Positions 36,331 through 45,507 are shown, numbered from the stretch's first letter. The stretch: DNA of 64,000 nt from Parabacteroides goldsteinii DSM 19448 = WAL 12034 (GCF_000969835.1 NZ_KQ033913.1:1765144-1829143); one strand, 5' to 3'. A program made the numbers and translations. Notes: generated from the letters alone by a model not told the origin.

Positions 36331-36435
36331 CTATAGAAACAGTTGTTTCATTATGAAGAAACTGTTGTTTCTATAGGTAGAAACACTTTTTACCATAGAA
36401 GGAAGAATCATTCGGAAAGTGTCATTCTTCTATGG
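36331..36435. repeat. two consecutive inverted repeats between pgk and proS
   Basis: The first hairpin (36331-36376) has CTATAGAAACA and TGTTTCTATAG as outer arms with an imperfect inner stem. The second (36393-36435) has CCATAGAAG and CTTCTATGG arms. Both share a TAGAA core. They lie beyond the pgk terminator and upstream of the proS promoter at 36506-36513. They may be regulatory or relics of a small repeat element. Confidence 0.55.
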
Positions 36436-36505
36436 AAATTTATACCCGTATCAGAATATATTCTAATATCAGTCTTGCATATTGGAACTCAATCTAAATA
36501 TTTTG

Positions 36506-36513
36506 TACCTTTG
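36506..36513 (+). promoter_or_regulatory. -7 element of proS
   Basis: TACCTTTG is preceded 20 bp upstream by TTGG (36482-36485), close to the -33 TTTG, and lies 47 bp before the proS start. Confidence 0.6.
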
Positions 36514-36560
36514 CCCGACATTATTCGAAAATCATTGAAAACAACATAGAATTAAAGAAA

Positions 36561-38042
36561 ATGGCAAAAGAGCTGAAAGAACTGACTAAGAGAAGTGTAA
36601 ACTACTCTCAGTGGTACCAGGATTTGGTTATTAAAGCGGATCTGGCAGAAAATTCTGCTGTACGTGGCTGTATGGTTATCAAGCCTTACGGATACGCTAT
36701 TTGGGAGAAGATGCAACGTATCCTCGACGATATGTTCAAGGAAACAGGACACGTAAACGCTTACTTCCCTCTGTTGATCCCGAAATCATTCTTAAGCAAG
36801 GAAGCCGAACACGTGGAAGGTTTCGCCAAAGAATGCGCTGTTGTTACACATTATCGTCTGAAAACAAACCATGACGGTACAGGTGTAGTTGTCGACCCGG
36901 CAGCTAAACTGGAAGAAGAACTGATCATTCGTCCGACTTCTGAAACAATCATCTGGAACACATACCGTAACTGGATTCAGTCATACCGCGACCTGCCTAT
37001 CCTATGTAACCAATGGGCAAACGTGATGCGCTGGGAAATGCGTACACGCCTGTTCCTCCGTACCGCAGAATTCCTGTGGCAGGAAGGTCACACGGCTCAC
37101 GCTACCCGTGAAGAAGCAGAAATCGAAGCAAAGAAGATGCAGGAAGTATATGCAAACTTTGCTGAAAACTATATGGCAATGCCGGTTATCAAAGGTGTAA
37201 AATCTGCCAGCGAACGTTTCGCAGGCGCTTTGGATACCTACACTATTGAAGCGATGATGCAGGACGGAAAGGCTTTGCAGGCAGGTACTTCCCACTTCCT
37301 GGGACAGAACTTCGGTAAGGCTTTCGATGTTACTTTCATCGACAAAGAAGGCAAGAGTGATTATGCCTGGGCTACTTCATGGGGAGTTTCAACCCGTCTG
37401 ATCGGTGCCCTGATCATGTCTCACTCGGATGATAATGGTCTGGTATTGCCTCCGCACCTCGCTCCTATCCAGGTTGTGATTATTCCGATCTACCGCAACG
37501 ATGAACAGTTAGCTCAGATCAGCGAAAAGGTAAACGGTATCGTTGCCAAACTGAAGAAGATGGGTATCTCCGTTAAGTTTGACGATGCAGACAACAAAAA
37601 ACCGGGATGGAAGTTCGCAGAATACGAACTGAAAGGTGTTCCCGTACGTCTGGCTATGGGCGGACGCGACTTGGAAAACAACACGATCGAGGTAATGCGC
37701 CGCGATACGCTGGAAAAAGAAACCATCACTTGCGACGGTATCGAAGAATACGTACAGAATCTGTTGGAAGAAATCCAGCAGAACATTTTCCAGAAAGCTC
37801 TTGATCATCGTACAGCTTGCACGGTAACTGTCGATACTTACGAAGAGTTCAAAGAAAAGATCGAAGAAGGCCTGTTCATCATGGCTCACTGGGACGGTAC
37901 TCCCGAAACAGAAGAACTGATCAAGAACGAAACCAAAGCAACTATCCGTTGTATCCCATTGGAAGGCGATAAAACACCGGGTAAGTGTATGGTTACCGGC
38001 AAACCTTCCGCACAACGCGTATTGTTTGCACGGGCTTATTAA
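36561..38042 (+). CDS. proS: prolyl-tRNA synthetase, short (archaeal/eukaryotic-like) type
   Basis: The 493-residue class II synthetase begins with [20 protein letters not shown] and has motif 2-like region [20 protein letters not shown] followed by [19 protein letters not shown] and the anticodon-binding domain ([12 protein letters not shown]...) come next, with a C-terminal zinc-binding-like domain ending [13 protein letters not shown]. It lacks the editing insertion of the long bacterial ProS, matching the ProS type 3 seen in Bacteroidetes. It charges tRNA(Pro). It is monocistronic and followed by a hairpin at 38068-38105. Confidence 0.97.
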   Translation: MAKELKELTKRSVNYSQWYQDLVIKADLAENSAVRGCMVIKPYGYAIWEKMQRILDDMFKETGHVNAYFPLLIPKSFLSKEAEHVEGFAKECAVVTHYRLKTNHDGTGVVVDPAAKLEEELIIRPTSETIIWNTYRNWIQSYRDLPILCNQWANVMRWEMRTRLFLRTAEFLWQEGHTAHATREEAEIEAKKMQEVYANFAENYMAMPVIKGVKSASERFAGALDTYTIEAMMQDGKALQAGTSHFLGQNFGKAFDVTFIDKEGKSDYAWATSWGVSTRLIGALIMSHSDDNGLVLPPHLAPIQVVIIPIYRNDEQLAQISEKVNGIVAKLKKMGISVKFDDADNKKPGWKFAEYELKGVPVRLAMGGRDLENNTIEVMRRDTLEKETITCDGIEEYVQNLLEEIQQNIFQKALDHRTACTVTVDTYEEFKEKIEEGLFIMAHWDGTPETEELIKNETKATIRCIPLEGDKTPGKCMVTGKPSAQRVLFARAY

Positions 38043-38067
38043 GCAACATAAACAATAAAATATATGA

Positions 38068-38105
38068 ATGAGGATATGCCTTCACAGGTGTATCCTCATT
38101 TTTTA
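38068..38105 (+). terminator. intrinsic terminator after proS
   Basis: ATGAGGATA (38068-38076) pairs with TATCCTCAT (38091-38099), followed by a T run. Confidence 0.85.
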
Positions 38106-38151
38106 TCTATTGTAAATCAAGCTTAATATATCTTTTACATAAAAAAATAAT

Positions 38152-38159
38152 TATTTTTG
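38152..38159 (+). promoter_or_regulatory. -7 element upstream of the membrane-sensor AraC gene
   Basis: TATTTTTG lies 67 bp before the ATG at 38227 and fits TAnnTTTG. Confidence 0.5.
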
Positions 38160-38226
38160 TACGTAAAGACTAATATGATTACAGAGCAAACAATGGCTTA
38201 AATCAACCCAAAAAACAGAATAGATA

Positions 38227-39351
38227 ATGGGATACACAGAATTCATATTGACAATAAATTCCTCTTGCATTACCATACTGATCATATTGGCAATAATTTT
38301 GTTGGTTGCCACCCGCTTCCGGGGAGAGAACGGATACGCGGCAGCCATTATCGTACTTCCAAACGTTCCGGTCTACATTTATAATATGAGCCGTATGCTG
38401 GGTTGGCACGAGATCACCCTGTTCATGTTTCCCATCAGTTACTCTGTCAATACAATGTTGATGCCTCTACTGTGGCTTTTCACTCTCAGAAATTTCGATA
38501 CGGACTTTCGCTTCAGACCGATACAACTGCTACACTTCATTCCTGCAGCCGTTTCCGTTATCATCGTACTTTCGCTGTCTACACAAGAACGGATGGATAA
38601 TATTATATATGAAATGAGCGGCGACGATATGTGGGTCGGCGATCTCAATACGCTTATCATATTATTCCAGATGTTCCTTTATTTTGCAGCCATTTTCCGT
38701 TATCTTCATAAAAAGAGACACTATATCAAAGAAAACTGGTCTGATGCGGAATACCTGCAAAAAGAGTGGATACCGAAACTGATGTACCTGTTTGCCGCCC
38801 TGTTTGTTATCGTCATGACCTGCTACGTGATATGGCCCCGGACGGACGCCTGGCTGATACAAATACTGAATGTTATAGCTATGAGCTATTTGACATACAA
38901 CTCTATAGCACATCCGGCCGTACTTTCCACAACCGAAGAAGTGTCGGCCACAGAAAACAACAGTGAGAATACCCCCTCTCCCATATTGGATGAAATACAA
39001 ATGCAGGAAATCTGCAAACGGGTAACCGAGTACCTGGAAACCTCTCAAGCATTTCTCCGGAACGACCTCTCACTGGCAATGCTTTCCAAAGAAACCGGTA
39101 TCCCGCAAAAGATGCTTTCACGTGCCGTCAACAGCTATATGAAATGCAACTTCTTTGAGCTTATAAACGCGATGCGCGTGGAAAAAGCCAGGCAGCTATT
39201 ACTTTCACCCGAAACTTCCGGTTATACGATAGACAGCATTTACGAAGAATGCGGCTTCCGTTCCCGTTCGACATTCTTTCTTGCCTTTAAGAAAGCGGAA
39301 GGGAAATCTCCCGCCCAATGGCTCAAATCGCAGAAAAACGAAACTTTTTAG
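38227..39351 (+). CDS. membrane-bound AraC-family transcriptional regulator
   Basis: In this 374-residue protein the first 230 residues form about seven hydrophobic segments (from FILTINSSCITILIILAIIL to the QILNVIAMSYLTYNSI region). A cytosolic AraC-type double HTH follows (about 262-372; LAMLSKETGIPQKMLSRAVN, then IDSIYEECGFRSRSTFFLAF, the second recognition helix region). The design suggests a membrane sensor that binds DNA directly; such regulators are frequent in Bacteroidales. A second gene with only the HTH part lies at 40581-41030. AGTCCGAATGCA follows right at the stop codon. Confidence 0.88.
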   Translation: MGYTEFILTINSSCITILIILAIILLVATRFRGENGYAAAIIVLPNVPVYIYNMSRMLGWHEITLFMFPISYSVNTMLMPLLWLFTLRNFDTDFRFRPIQLLHFIPAAVSVIIVLSLSTQERMDNIIYEMSGDDMWVGDLNTLIILFQMFLYFAAIFRYLHKKRHYIKENWSDAEYLQKEWIPKLMYLFAALFVIVMTCYVIWPRTDAWLIQILNVIAMSYLTYNSIAHPAVLSTTEEVSATENNSENTPSPILDEIQMQEICKRVTEYLETSQAFLRNDLSLAMLSKETGIPQKMLSRAVNSYMKCNFFELINAMRVEKARQLLLSPETSGYTIDSIYEECGFRSRSTFFLAFKKAEGKSPAQWLKSQKNETF

Positions 39352-39498
39352 TCCGAATGCAGTGCATTCAAATTAACCCGGGCTCCGATTATTAGGAGCT
39401 CTCGTTCTTTTATGTTCTCTTTGTGCTCATAATTATCGAGTTAAAAACAGCGGAACCGAAAAGCTTACGAGTAGGATAAACTTCTAATTTCTTCCATT

Positions 39499-40020
39499 AT
39501 GAAAAGGACTATTTCAAGAAAAGTTTTGTTTTTGATGCTAACTCTTTTTACAGCATTTGCCATTCAGGCACAGGAAAAAGGAGATATGGCAGCAGGTCTT
39601 AACCTGTCTTACGGCACAAAAAGCGGTTACAGCAATTTTGGGGTCGGAGCCAAGTTTCAGTACAGTTTTACCGATGCTCTCCGTATCGAGCCGTCAGCTA
39701 CCTATTTCTTCAAAAAAGATTATGTAAGCATGTGGGATATCAATGTAAACCTGCATTATTTATTCCATGTAGCCGACAAGTTCGCATTCTATCCCCTGGC
39801 AGGCGTTTCACTGCTCGGAGCCAAAGCAGATCTGGGTGACAGTCTGAAAGAATACGGCGTGAAAGCCAGTGCTTCCGAAACCAAATTCGGAGCCAACCTG
39901 GGAGCCGGTGCGCAATATTGGCTGACAGATAATTTCGCCCTGGCTTTCGAAATTAAATACCAATTAGTCAGCGACTACGACCGTCCGGTGTTCACGCTCG
40001 GAGCAGCATACAAATTCTGA
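39499..40020 (+). CDS. outer-membrane beta-barrel protein
   Basis: This 173-residue protein has a signal peptide (VLFLMLTLFTAFAIQA, cleaved before QEKGDM) and strand-forming segments ending in aromatic residues (GVGAKFQYSFTDALRIEP, YVSMWDINVNLHYLFHV, FALAFEIKYQLVSDY). It closes with TLGAAYKF, a C-terminal Phe as in small OmpX-like barrels. It lies between the two AraC-type genes and may be a regulatory target, but no site proves it. It follows the first AraC gene after 147 bp. No clear promoter was identified. Confidence 0.85.
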   Translation: MKRTISRKVLFLMLTLFTAFAIQAQEKGDMAAGLNLSYGTKSGYSNFGVGAKFQYSFTDALRIEPSATYFFKKDYVSMWDINVNLHYLFHVADKFAFYPLAGVSLLGAKADLGDSLKEYGVKASASETKFGANLGAGAQYWLTDNFALAFEIKYQLVSDYDRPVFTLGAAYKF

Positions 40021-40580
40021 GCAAAGTACTGTTAATAAACAAAAAAGAGCAACAGTCCGAAAAAGAGTACGCGAATACTTCCAAAGTCCGAAATTCTTGT
40101 TATATTTGTGACGTTGCCGTCAGGTAACAGACATTTTAGACACATGGAAAGTGTTTAGCTTTGTTCTCAGAGATAAAATCTGGTAAATTTTTCGCAGGAG
40201 AATGATAAGCTGTACTCTTCACGTCATTGTTATATACATACGAGTATATGTCAAAGGGCGTGGGCTGTTGCTTATTTTACTGCACGGGTTTACCAGAGCC
40301 TATCTCTTAAAATAAGTCAAGAGTCTCACGCTTTCCTTATAATATAAATAGCCGTACTCCGGGACTAAACGGCAAGAACCTGTCAATGCACATGAAAAAA
40401 ACAGAAACTCTCTATCCATTCCCGGCATCATTTATTCGTCCTGAATGCATTCTTTTAGTCAGAAACTAGTCTGAATGCAAGGAATTCGGATTTATCCGAA
40501 CGTTTATTTCTAGGTTACCCGGGGATTTTATCGTCCATTTGCAGCAAGCAAAGTTTATCGCACCATCAAATCGCAATGTT
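40021..40580 (+). other. 560-bp non-coding interval with a promoter and conserved-looking structure
   Basis: No credible reading frame fills this gap. TATATTTG at 40101-40108 is a good -7 element, so a transcript may begin near 40115 and give a leader of about 465 nt for the AraC-like gene, or a separate small RNA. A 9-bp stem (CTTATTTTA at 40271-40279 with TAAAATAAG at 40308-40316) and a GTTGCC/GGTAAC hairpin lie inside. CCTGAATGCATTC (40440-40452) and AGTCTGAATGCA (40468-40479) resemble the AGTCCGAATGCA that overlaps the end of the first AraC gene. Confidence 0.5.
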
Positions 40581-41030
40581 ATGGTAACCAAAGACAGTCA
40601 GAAAGAAAATCATCCTTCCGGTGAGAACCTCCGGCTCCAACTGCCGTCCGATCAGATGGCTGAATATTGCCGACGGGTGGTCAGCCACCTGGAAGAAGAA
40701 AAACGATATCTCAATCCGAACTACTCGTTATGGGATTTATCGCGCGAGACTGGTATTCCTGTCAAAATGATATCCAAATCTATCAATAAATATATGAAGC
40801 GGAACTTTTACGACTTGATTAACCGGATGCGGATAGAAGAAGCCAAAGCCATACTCAGAGAAATGGCTGTAACAAACAGTAAAGCGATGATCGAAGAGGT
40901 AGGGACACAATGCGGATTTCATTCCCGTTCCGTTTTCTTCTCTCGGTTCAACGAATATGAAAGAATGAGCCCGAAGAAGTACATGAATTTGTACGAGAAA
41001 CCTTCTCACAAGCCTGGCAGCGGCAAATAA
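40581..41030 (+). CDS. AraC-type HTH protein without a sensor domain
   Basis: The 149-residue protein is almost wholly a double HTH. LWDLSRETGIPVKMISKSIN and NFYDLINRMRIEEAK are followed by IEEVGTQCGFHSRSVFFSRF. It aligns over its length with the C-terminal domain of the membrane regulator at 38227-39351, so the two are paralogues. It lacks the membrane part, which suggests a diffusible regulator or a truncated copy. The ATG at 40581 is preferred over a TTG at 40539. The next gene (41066, OmpA-domain protein) starts 36 bp downstream. Confidence 0.75.
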   Translation: MVTKDSQKENHPSGENLRLQLPSDQMAEYCRRVVSHLEEEKRYLNPNYSLWDLSRETGIPVKMISKSINKYMKRNFYDLINRMRIEEAKAILREMAVTNSKAMIEEVGTQCGFHSRSVFFSRFNEYERMSPKKYMNLYEKPSHKPGSGK

Positions 41031-41065
41031 ATAACATCAAACTATAATTTATAAATCAAAGAAAA

Positions 41066-42334
41066 ATGAAAAAGCTAGTATTAATTCTATCCGCCTTATT
41101 GTTCCTGATCGGGACAACGGACGTACAAGCCCAATGGGGAAAGAAGCTCCTTAAAAAAGCAGGTGAAAGTGCCAAGCGAGCAACAGAACGTAATGTCGAA
41201 AAGAAAATAGACAAAGCAGTGGACAAAACTTTCGATAGCGCCGAAGATGCGGTGACGGGGAAAGGGAATGATAAGAAAGACAACACCGCCACCGATGTCG
41301 ATGATAATACGGATGCCGACGGGCAGGATGTGGAGCAGGATGGAGGGCAGCAGAAAGGGCAATCGCTTGAAATGACGTATGCCAAAAGCGACTTCGTGCC
41401 GGGGGATGAGATTATTTTCGAAGACCTCGTTGACAACGAACAACTCGGTGAGTTCCCCTCCAAGTGGGATTTGTTGGGAGGAAATTGTGAAATCGCGACT
41501 GTCGGTGGAGTGAAAGTCATTTCTTTTGACAGGTCAACTTCCATAACTCCTCTAATGAAGGATGCGAAGAACTATCTTACCGAGTCTCATACCGTAGAGT
41601 TTGATTTTTATGTACCCGAAAAGGGCGGCGGTTGGTGGAAATTTGCCTTCAGAAAACCGTCGAGCAATGATTTTATTTCGCATGCCGAGTGGTATGTCCA
41701 GGCATCCAATGAGCGTGTGATAGAGGCCGACTGGGTAACGCCATCGAAAGAAAGTCGCACCTCAAACATCAAAATTGATTTGTCGGCCGTGGGTTGGCAC
41801 AAATGCCAGATGTCGTTCAACAAACGTGCTTGGAAAGTGTATATCGATGGCGTGAGAGTGACAAACGCTCCTAACGTTGTTCAACCCGGATGGTTTTACA
41901 TAGAGGCTGTGACGAGCGAATCCATGGGCAAATATTTTCTCAAGAACGTCCGCATCGCCAAAGGCGCCGTCCCCTTGTACGACCGCATGATGTCTGACGG
42001 TAAATTCATCACCTACGGTATCACCTTCGATGTCGGCAAATCGACCATCAAACCGGAGAGTATGGGTGAAATCAACCGTATCGTCACCTTGATGAAAGAA
42101 AACCCCGATCTCAAATTCTCCGTCGAAGGCCATACCGACAGCACTGGCAACGAGGCTTCCAACCAGACACTGAGTGAAGCCCGCTCGAAAGCCATCGTCG
42201 ACAAACTGATCGAACTGGGCATCGCCACCGACCGCCTCACCGCTTCCGGCAAAGGACAATCCTCTCCCATCGCCGATAACGGAACCGACGAAGGCCGTGC
42301 CAAAAACCGACGGGTTGAATTTGTCAAGCTGTGA
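41066..42334 (+). CDS. secreted protein with C-terminal OmpA peptidoglycan-binding domain
   Basis: The 422-residue protein has a signal peptide (LVLILSALLFLIGTTDVQA), a Lys-rich amphipathic stretch (about residues 23-70; WGKKLLKKAGESAK), an acidic Asp-rich linker (about 70-95), and a middle beta-sandwich resembling LamG/concanavalin folds (FDFYVPEKGGGWWKFAF). The OmpA-like domain (about 310-422) has KFSVEGHTDSTGNEASNQTL and EGRAKNRRVEF. It probably bridges the outer membrane and peptidoglycan or binds a surface ligand. The same amphipathic KKLKQK-type start after the signal peptide occurs in the protein at 43915-45507. Confidence 0.85.
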   Translation: MKKLVLILSALLFLIGTTDVQAQWGKKLLKKAGESAKRATERNVEKKIDKAVDKTFDSAEDAVTGKGNDKKDNTATDVDDNTDADGQDVEQDGGQQKGQSLEMTYAKSDFVPGDEIIFEDLVDNEQLGEFPSKWDLLGGNCEIATVGGVKVISFDRSTSITPLMKDAKNYLTESHTVEFDFYVPEKGGGWWKFAFRKPSSNDFISHAEWYVQASNERVIEADWVTPSKESRTSNIKIDLSAVGWHKCQMSFNKRAWKVYIDGVRVTNAPNVVQPGWFYIEAVTSESMGKYFLKNVRIAKGAVPLYDRMMSDGKFITYGITFDVGKSTIKPESMGEINRIVTLMKENPDLKFSVEGHTDSTGNEASNQTLSEARSKAIVDKLIELGIATDRLTASGKGQSSPIADNGTDEGRAKNRRVEFVKL

Positions 42335-42566
42335 GAGCAGAGCCAAGCTTGCTTGAGCTATGCCGAGCAGCGCCGACAAATGGGCGGAGCCAATTTGTGA
42401 AGCAGTAAGTAAACGCAGAGCCAAACTTGTTTGGACTCTACCATAACAACATACTAAAAAGCGCTCTTTGACGTATTGGTTTACACGCTTAAAATAATTT
42501 CTTCGGAAACAAAAGGTTTTGAGAAGTATTTGCATATCTTTGCAAAGAACCAACAAACCATAAATT
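42335..42566 (+). other. intergenic with degenerate direct repeats
   Basis: GCAGAGCCAAGCTTGCTTGA (from 42337) and GCAGAGCCAAACTTGTTTGG (from 42415) are near-identical direct copies, with a weaker third version (GCGGAGCCAATTTGT, from 42384) between them. TATCTTTG at 42535-42542 is the likely -7 element for the Bro-N gene, 24 bp before its start. Confidence 0.55.
42535..42542 (+). promoter_or_regulatory. -7 element of the Bro-N gene
   Basis: TATCTTTG lies 24 bp upstream of the ATG at 42567. Confidence 0.55.
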
Positions 42567-43418
42567 ATGACACAGCAAAATGCTATCAAAGTTTTTGAAG
42601 AGAAGAAAGTCCGCACATTATGGGATAGTGAAACCGAAGAATGGTACTTTTCTATTGTTGATGTGGTGGCTGTATTGACCGACAGTCCTAACCCCAGAAA
42701 ATACTGGAGTGTATTAAAAAACCGATTAAAAAAGGAAGGAAGTGAGTTGACTACAAATTGTAGTCAACTGAAAATGCTTTCCTCCGACGGCAAGTATTAC
42801 AAGACTGACGTTGCCACCACCGAGCAACTCTTCCGCCTGATCCAATCCATCCCTTCGCCCAAAGCCGAGCCGTTCAAACTCTGGATGGCACAGGTAGCGA
42901 AAGAACGTCTCGACCAGATGCAAGACCCGGAGTTATCCATCGAACAGGCCATGACCGACTACAAACGGCTAGGCTACTCCGATAACTGGATAAACCAACG
43001 TCTTAAAAGCATCGAAATCCGTAAAGACCTGACCGACGAATGGAAACGCCAGGGATTGGAGGAAGGCGTACAGTTTGCCACTCTAACAGATATTATCTAT
43101 AAGACGTGGGCAGGAAAAACAGCCAAAGAATACAAACAATTCAAGAGGCTGAAAAAAGAAAACCTGCGCGATAATATGACCAACAAAGAGTTAGTGTTAA
43201 ACATGCTTGCCGAACTCTCCACCAAGGAGATATCGGAAGTGACGGAAACAGAAACTTTCGACGATCATATGGAAGTAGCCCGCCGTGGAGCTAACGTCGC
43301 CAAAGAAGCCCGCATGAAACTGGAAGAAGAAACCGGCCGGCCGGTCGTAACCCCCATCAATGCAAAAGACTTTCTACAATTAGAACAGGATAAAGACGAT
43401 CCACAGATTGAAGTGTAG
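42567..43418 (+). CDS. Bro-N domain (phage antirepressor-like) protein
   Basis: The 283-residue protein starts with a BRO N-terminal domain (KVRTLWDSETEEWYFSIVDV, then SPNPRKYWSVLKNRL and SSDGKYYKTDVATTEQLFRL). A helical region follows (YKRLGYSDNWINQRLKSIEI) with a charged C-terminal part. Bro-N proteins bind DNA and are common in phages, though stand-alone chromosomal copies are frequent in Bacteroides relatives. No other phage genes are near. A 25-bp near-palindrome (42745-42769) lies inside the coding region. Confidence 0.82.
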   Translation: MTQQNAIKVFEEKKVRTLWDSETEEWYFSIVDVVAVLTDSPNPRKYWSVLKNRLKKEGSELTTNCSQLKMLSSDGKYYKTDVATTEQLFRLIQSIPSPKAEPFKLWMAQVAKERLDQMQDPELSIEQAMTDYKRLGYSDNWINQRLKSIEIRKDLTDEWKRQGLEEGVQFATLTDIIYKTWAGKTAKEYKQFKRLKKENLRDNMTNKELVLNMLAELSTKEISEVTETETFDDHMEVARRGANVAKEARMKLEEETGRPVVTPINAKDFLQLEQDKDDPQIEV

Positions 43419-43488
43419 GAATGCTCTGTAATACATTAGTGTACATGCTAAAGAATATGAACAATCAAAAAAGAAAGGAGATAATGAA

Positions 43489-43797
43489 ATGATTACCATC
43501 ACTTTCGACGAAAGCAACGAAATAGGGCGTATTCTGATGAATATTGTCCGTGTTCTTAAACAATCGGTTAAAAATCCCATGATACATATCAATTATGAAA
43601 ATGACGATATGACCGACGAAGAAATGTCACTCGAAGAAAAAGAAGAGATATTGAACGATATCCGAGAGGGACTACGGGAACTTAAACTCGTACGAGAAGG
43701 TAAGATTAAACCTCATACCGTTGAAGAACTTTTGCAGGAATTAGAGGATTGCCCACATGATATAAAAGAATATAATTCAACTGGTTACAATTTGTAA
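43489..43797 (+). CDS. small acidic protein of unknown function
   Basis: This 102-residue hydrophilic protein begins MITITFDESNEIGRILMNIV and is rich in Glu/Asp in the middle (DDMTDEEMSLEEKEEILNDI). Its size and charge recall antitoxins, but no partner toxin frame is visible and the family is not recognised. It follows the Bro-N gene by 70 bp with a good AGGAGA ribosome site just before the start. Its last codons overlap a 33-bp palindrome at 43775-43807. Confidence 0.6.
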   Translation: MITITFDESNEIGRILMNIVRVLKQSVKNPMIHINYENDDMTDEEMSLEEKEEILNDIREGLRELKLVREGKIKPHTVEELLQELEDCPHDIKEYNSTGYNL

Positions 43798-43807
43798 CCA
43801 GTTGAAT
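43775..43807. repeat. 33-bp palindrome spanning a stop codon
   Basis: ATTCAACTGGTTACAA and its exact complement flank a single central T. The TACAA/TTGTA core also occurs in a palindrome inside the Bro-N gene at 42745-42769. It may be an operator or a transcript hairpin. A separate terminator lies 22 bp downstream. Confidence 0.75.
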
Positions 43808-43828
43808 ATAAAAAACACTTCCGTAACC

Positions 43829-43869
43829 AAAAGCGTGTAAACCAATCACAAAGTTTACACGCTTTTTTT
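43829..43869 (+). terminator. intrinsic terminator
   Basis: AAAAGCGTGTAAAC (43829-43842) pairs with GTTTACACGCTTTT (43853-43866) across a 10-nt loop, followed by a T run. It ends the Bro-N/small-protein transcript. Confidence 0.9.
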
Positions 43870-43914
43870 GTGTGCATATATGAAAATAATGTAACACCAT
43901 AAAAACGGAACGAC

Positions 43915-45507
43915 ATGAAAAAGACCTTATTCCTACTAGCATTAGCCTGCTGCCTCCCCACCGCGGGACACAGCCAGGGCTTTATGAAAAAGCTGAAGCA
44001 GAAAGTGGAAAACGCTGTCGGCATCAGCGAAAGCACCGACATTGCGGAAGATCAGACGCAAGCCGACGACAATCACGACGGGAACAGCGATGGCAACAAA
44101 CCGATCCAACGCCCCACCCCGTCCGACAAACTGCAGAAACTCCGCACCGCTACCGCTACATGGGACGAAGCAGTCACCCCCAGCAAAGCCTCCTCCATCG
44201 AAGCCCTGCTGAAGGAACTTCCCCCGCTCCCATCGGTCGATGAAATGGCGAACCCCAATGCCGCCGCCCGCGAAACCTACTACCGGAAGATAGTAGCCGT
44301 TACGACGCGCGTCAGGGAACTCGACAAGCAATACACCTGCTCGAACGAAGAAATGATTGCCTTCCGCGAAAACATGTACGCCTCGACTGCCAAAAAACTC
44401 GGCATCACCGAAGCCGAACTGCGGGCCCTCGAAAACGACATGACCTCCGAAGCCGAAAAAGAACGCATCACCCAAAAGATCGTTAGCAACACCATCGGCG
44501 ACATGAGCAGCCTCGAAGCCATGGCCGTCGACATTGAAAAACGCGAAGCAGCCGCAGGTGGCGAGCTGAGCGACCAGGACCGGCTGGCCATCCTTGCCGA
44601 ACACGGCAACGCCATGGAAGACCTGGGCGCACTGATGGAAAAATCCTCCTCCCTTTCAAGCATACAATCCGGTAGCGGCGATGCCGAACTGGACCAACGC
44701 CTCGCCGAACTGATGCAAAAACAGATGGAGGGCCCTCCTAACCCGCTCATTAACTACAATAAAATACTCGGAAAAAATGCCGACATCATCAAAAGCCTCT
44801 ACGCCCGGCTCTGCAACACCGACGACCCGGCAGAGATCGAGCAGATCTACACCGAAGCCGACGAGCTGGCCAAACGCGCCCGCCGCGAAGCCGCCGTCAC
44901 CTGGCGCAAATACCTGGCAGAGCAGATCGAACTGAACAGGGGGCTCTACCCGCAGAGTATGTCCCTGCAGGCCGACATGGTGAAAGCCGGAATGATCCCC
45001 GCCTGTGCCGAGAAACGCGCCAGCCTCAATATCGTGACCATCTGCGCCAACCTGCTTGACCAGGCATACCGCGATTTTCCCGAACCGGAATTTTCGCCCG
45101 TCTGTAAAGAGACCATCATGAAATTCCCGAAGAGCGAACGGATGATGCGTGCCGAGAGCGGTTATGCCACCTCCGTCGACGGCTTCTTGAGCGGCAGTGT
45201 CATCTGGACAATCGACGAAGAGAACGGCACCGAGTACATCTACGAGAACGGCAAGAAACGCGAAATGGACACCAAAGGTCGGCAGGCCATCAAGCAACAG
45301 CAGCAAAAACGCGAAGACTACGACCCGCCTTACGGCACCTGGACTTCGCAAAGCGGCAAATGGACCGCCACCTACTCGCGCGACGGTGCCCTGACCCTGC
45401 ACGACGGCTCCACCTTCTATCCCTCGGCATTGAAGAAGGAAGGCAATCGGCTGATATGGGTAGAGGTATCCGGTGAAAACGTAGAGAAATGCGTCTACAA
45501 ATTATAA
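43915..45507 (+). CDS. large secreted coiled-coil protein of unknown function
   Basis: This 530-residue protein has a signal peptide (LFLLALACCLPTAGHS), then an amphipathic KKLKQKVENAVG segment like that of the OmpA-domain protein at 41066. Long helical, Glu/Ala/Lys-rich stretches (about 120-330) follow, and then a C-terminal beta region ending PYGTWTSQSGKWTATYSRDG and a final CVYKL. I recognise no catalytic domain. The gene is distinctly GC-rich compared with the polysaccharide region. Its 3' end overlaps the next gene by 19 bp, so the two are translationally linked. Confidence 0.75.
   Translation: MKKTLFLLALACCLPTAGHSQGFMKKLKQKVENAVGISESTDIAEDQTQADDNHDGNSDGNKPIQRPTPSDKLQKLRTATATWDEAVTPSKASSIEALLKELPPLPSVDEMANPNAAARETYYRKIVAVTTRVRELDKQYTCSNEEMIAFRENMYASTAKKLGITEAELRALENDMTSEAEKERITQKIVSNTIGDMSSLEAMAVDIEKREAAAGGELSDQDRLAILAEHGNAMEDLGALMEKSSSLSSIQSGSGDAELDQRLAELMQKQMEGPPNPLINYNKILGKNADIIKSLYARLCNTDDPAEIEQIYTEADELAKRARREAAVTWRKYLAEQIELNRGLYPQSMSLQADMVKAGMIPACAEKRASLNIVTICANLLDQAYRDFPEPEFSPVCKETIMKFPKSERMMRAESGYATSVDGFLSGSVIWTIDEENGTEYIYENGKKREMDTKGRQAIKQQQQKREDYDPPYGTWTSQSGKWTATYSRDGALTLHDGSTFYPSALKKEGNRLIWVEVSGENVEKCVYKL

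Noticed and set aside
42567..43797. Prophage remnant
   Set aside because: Only a Bro-N gene and a small protein are present, with no integrase, structural or lysis genes nearby.
43942..45402. Long minus-strand frames in the GC-rich secreted-protein gene
   Set aside because: They result from the high GC content of the third codon positions, and the plus-strand gene has a signal peptide, good spacing and overlap with its neighbour.
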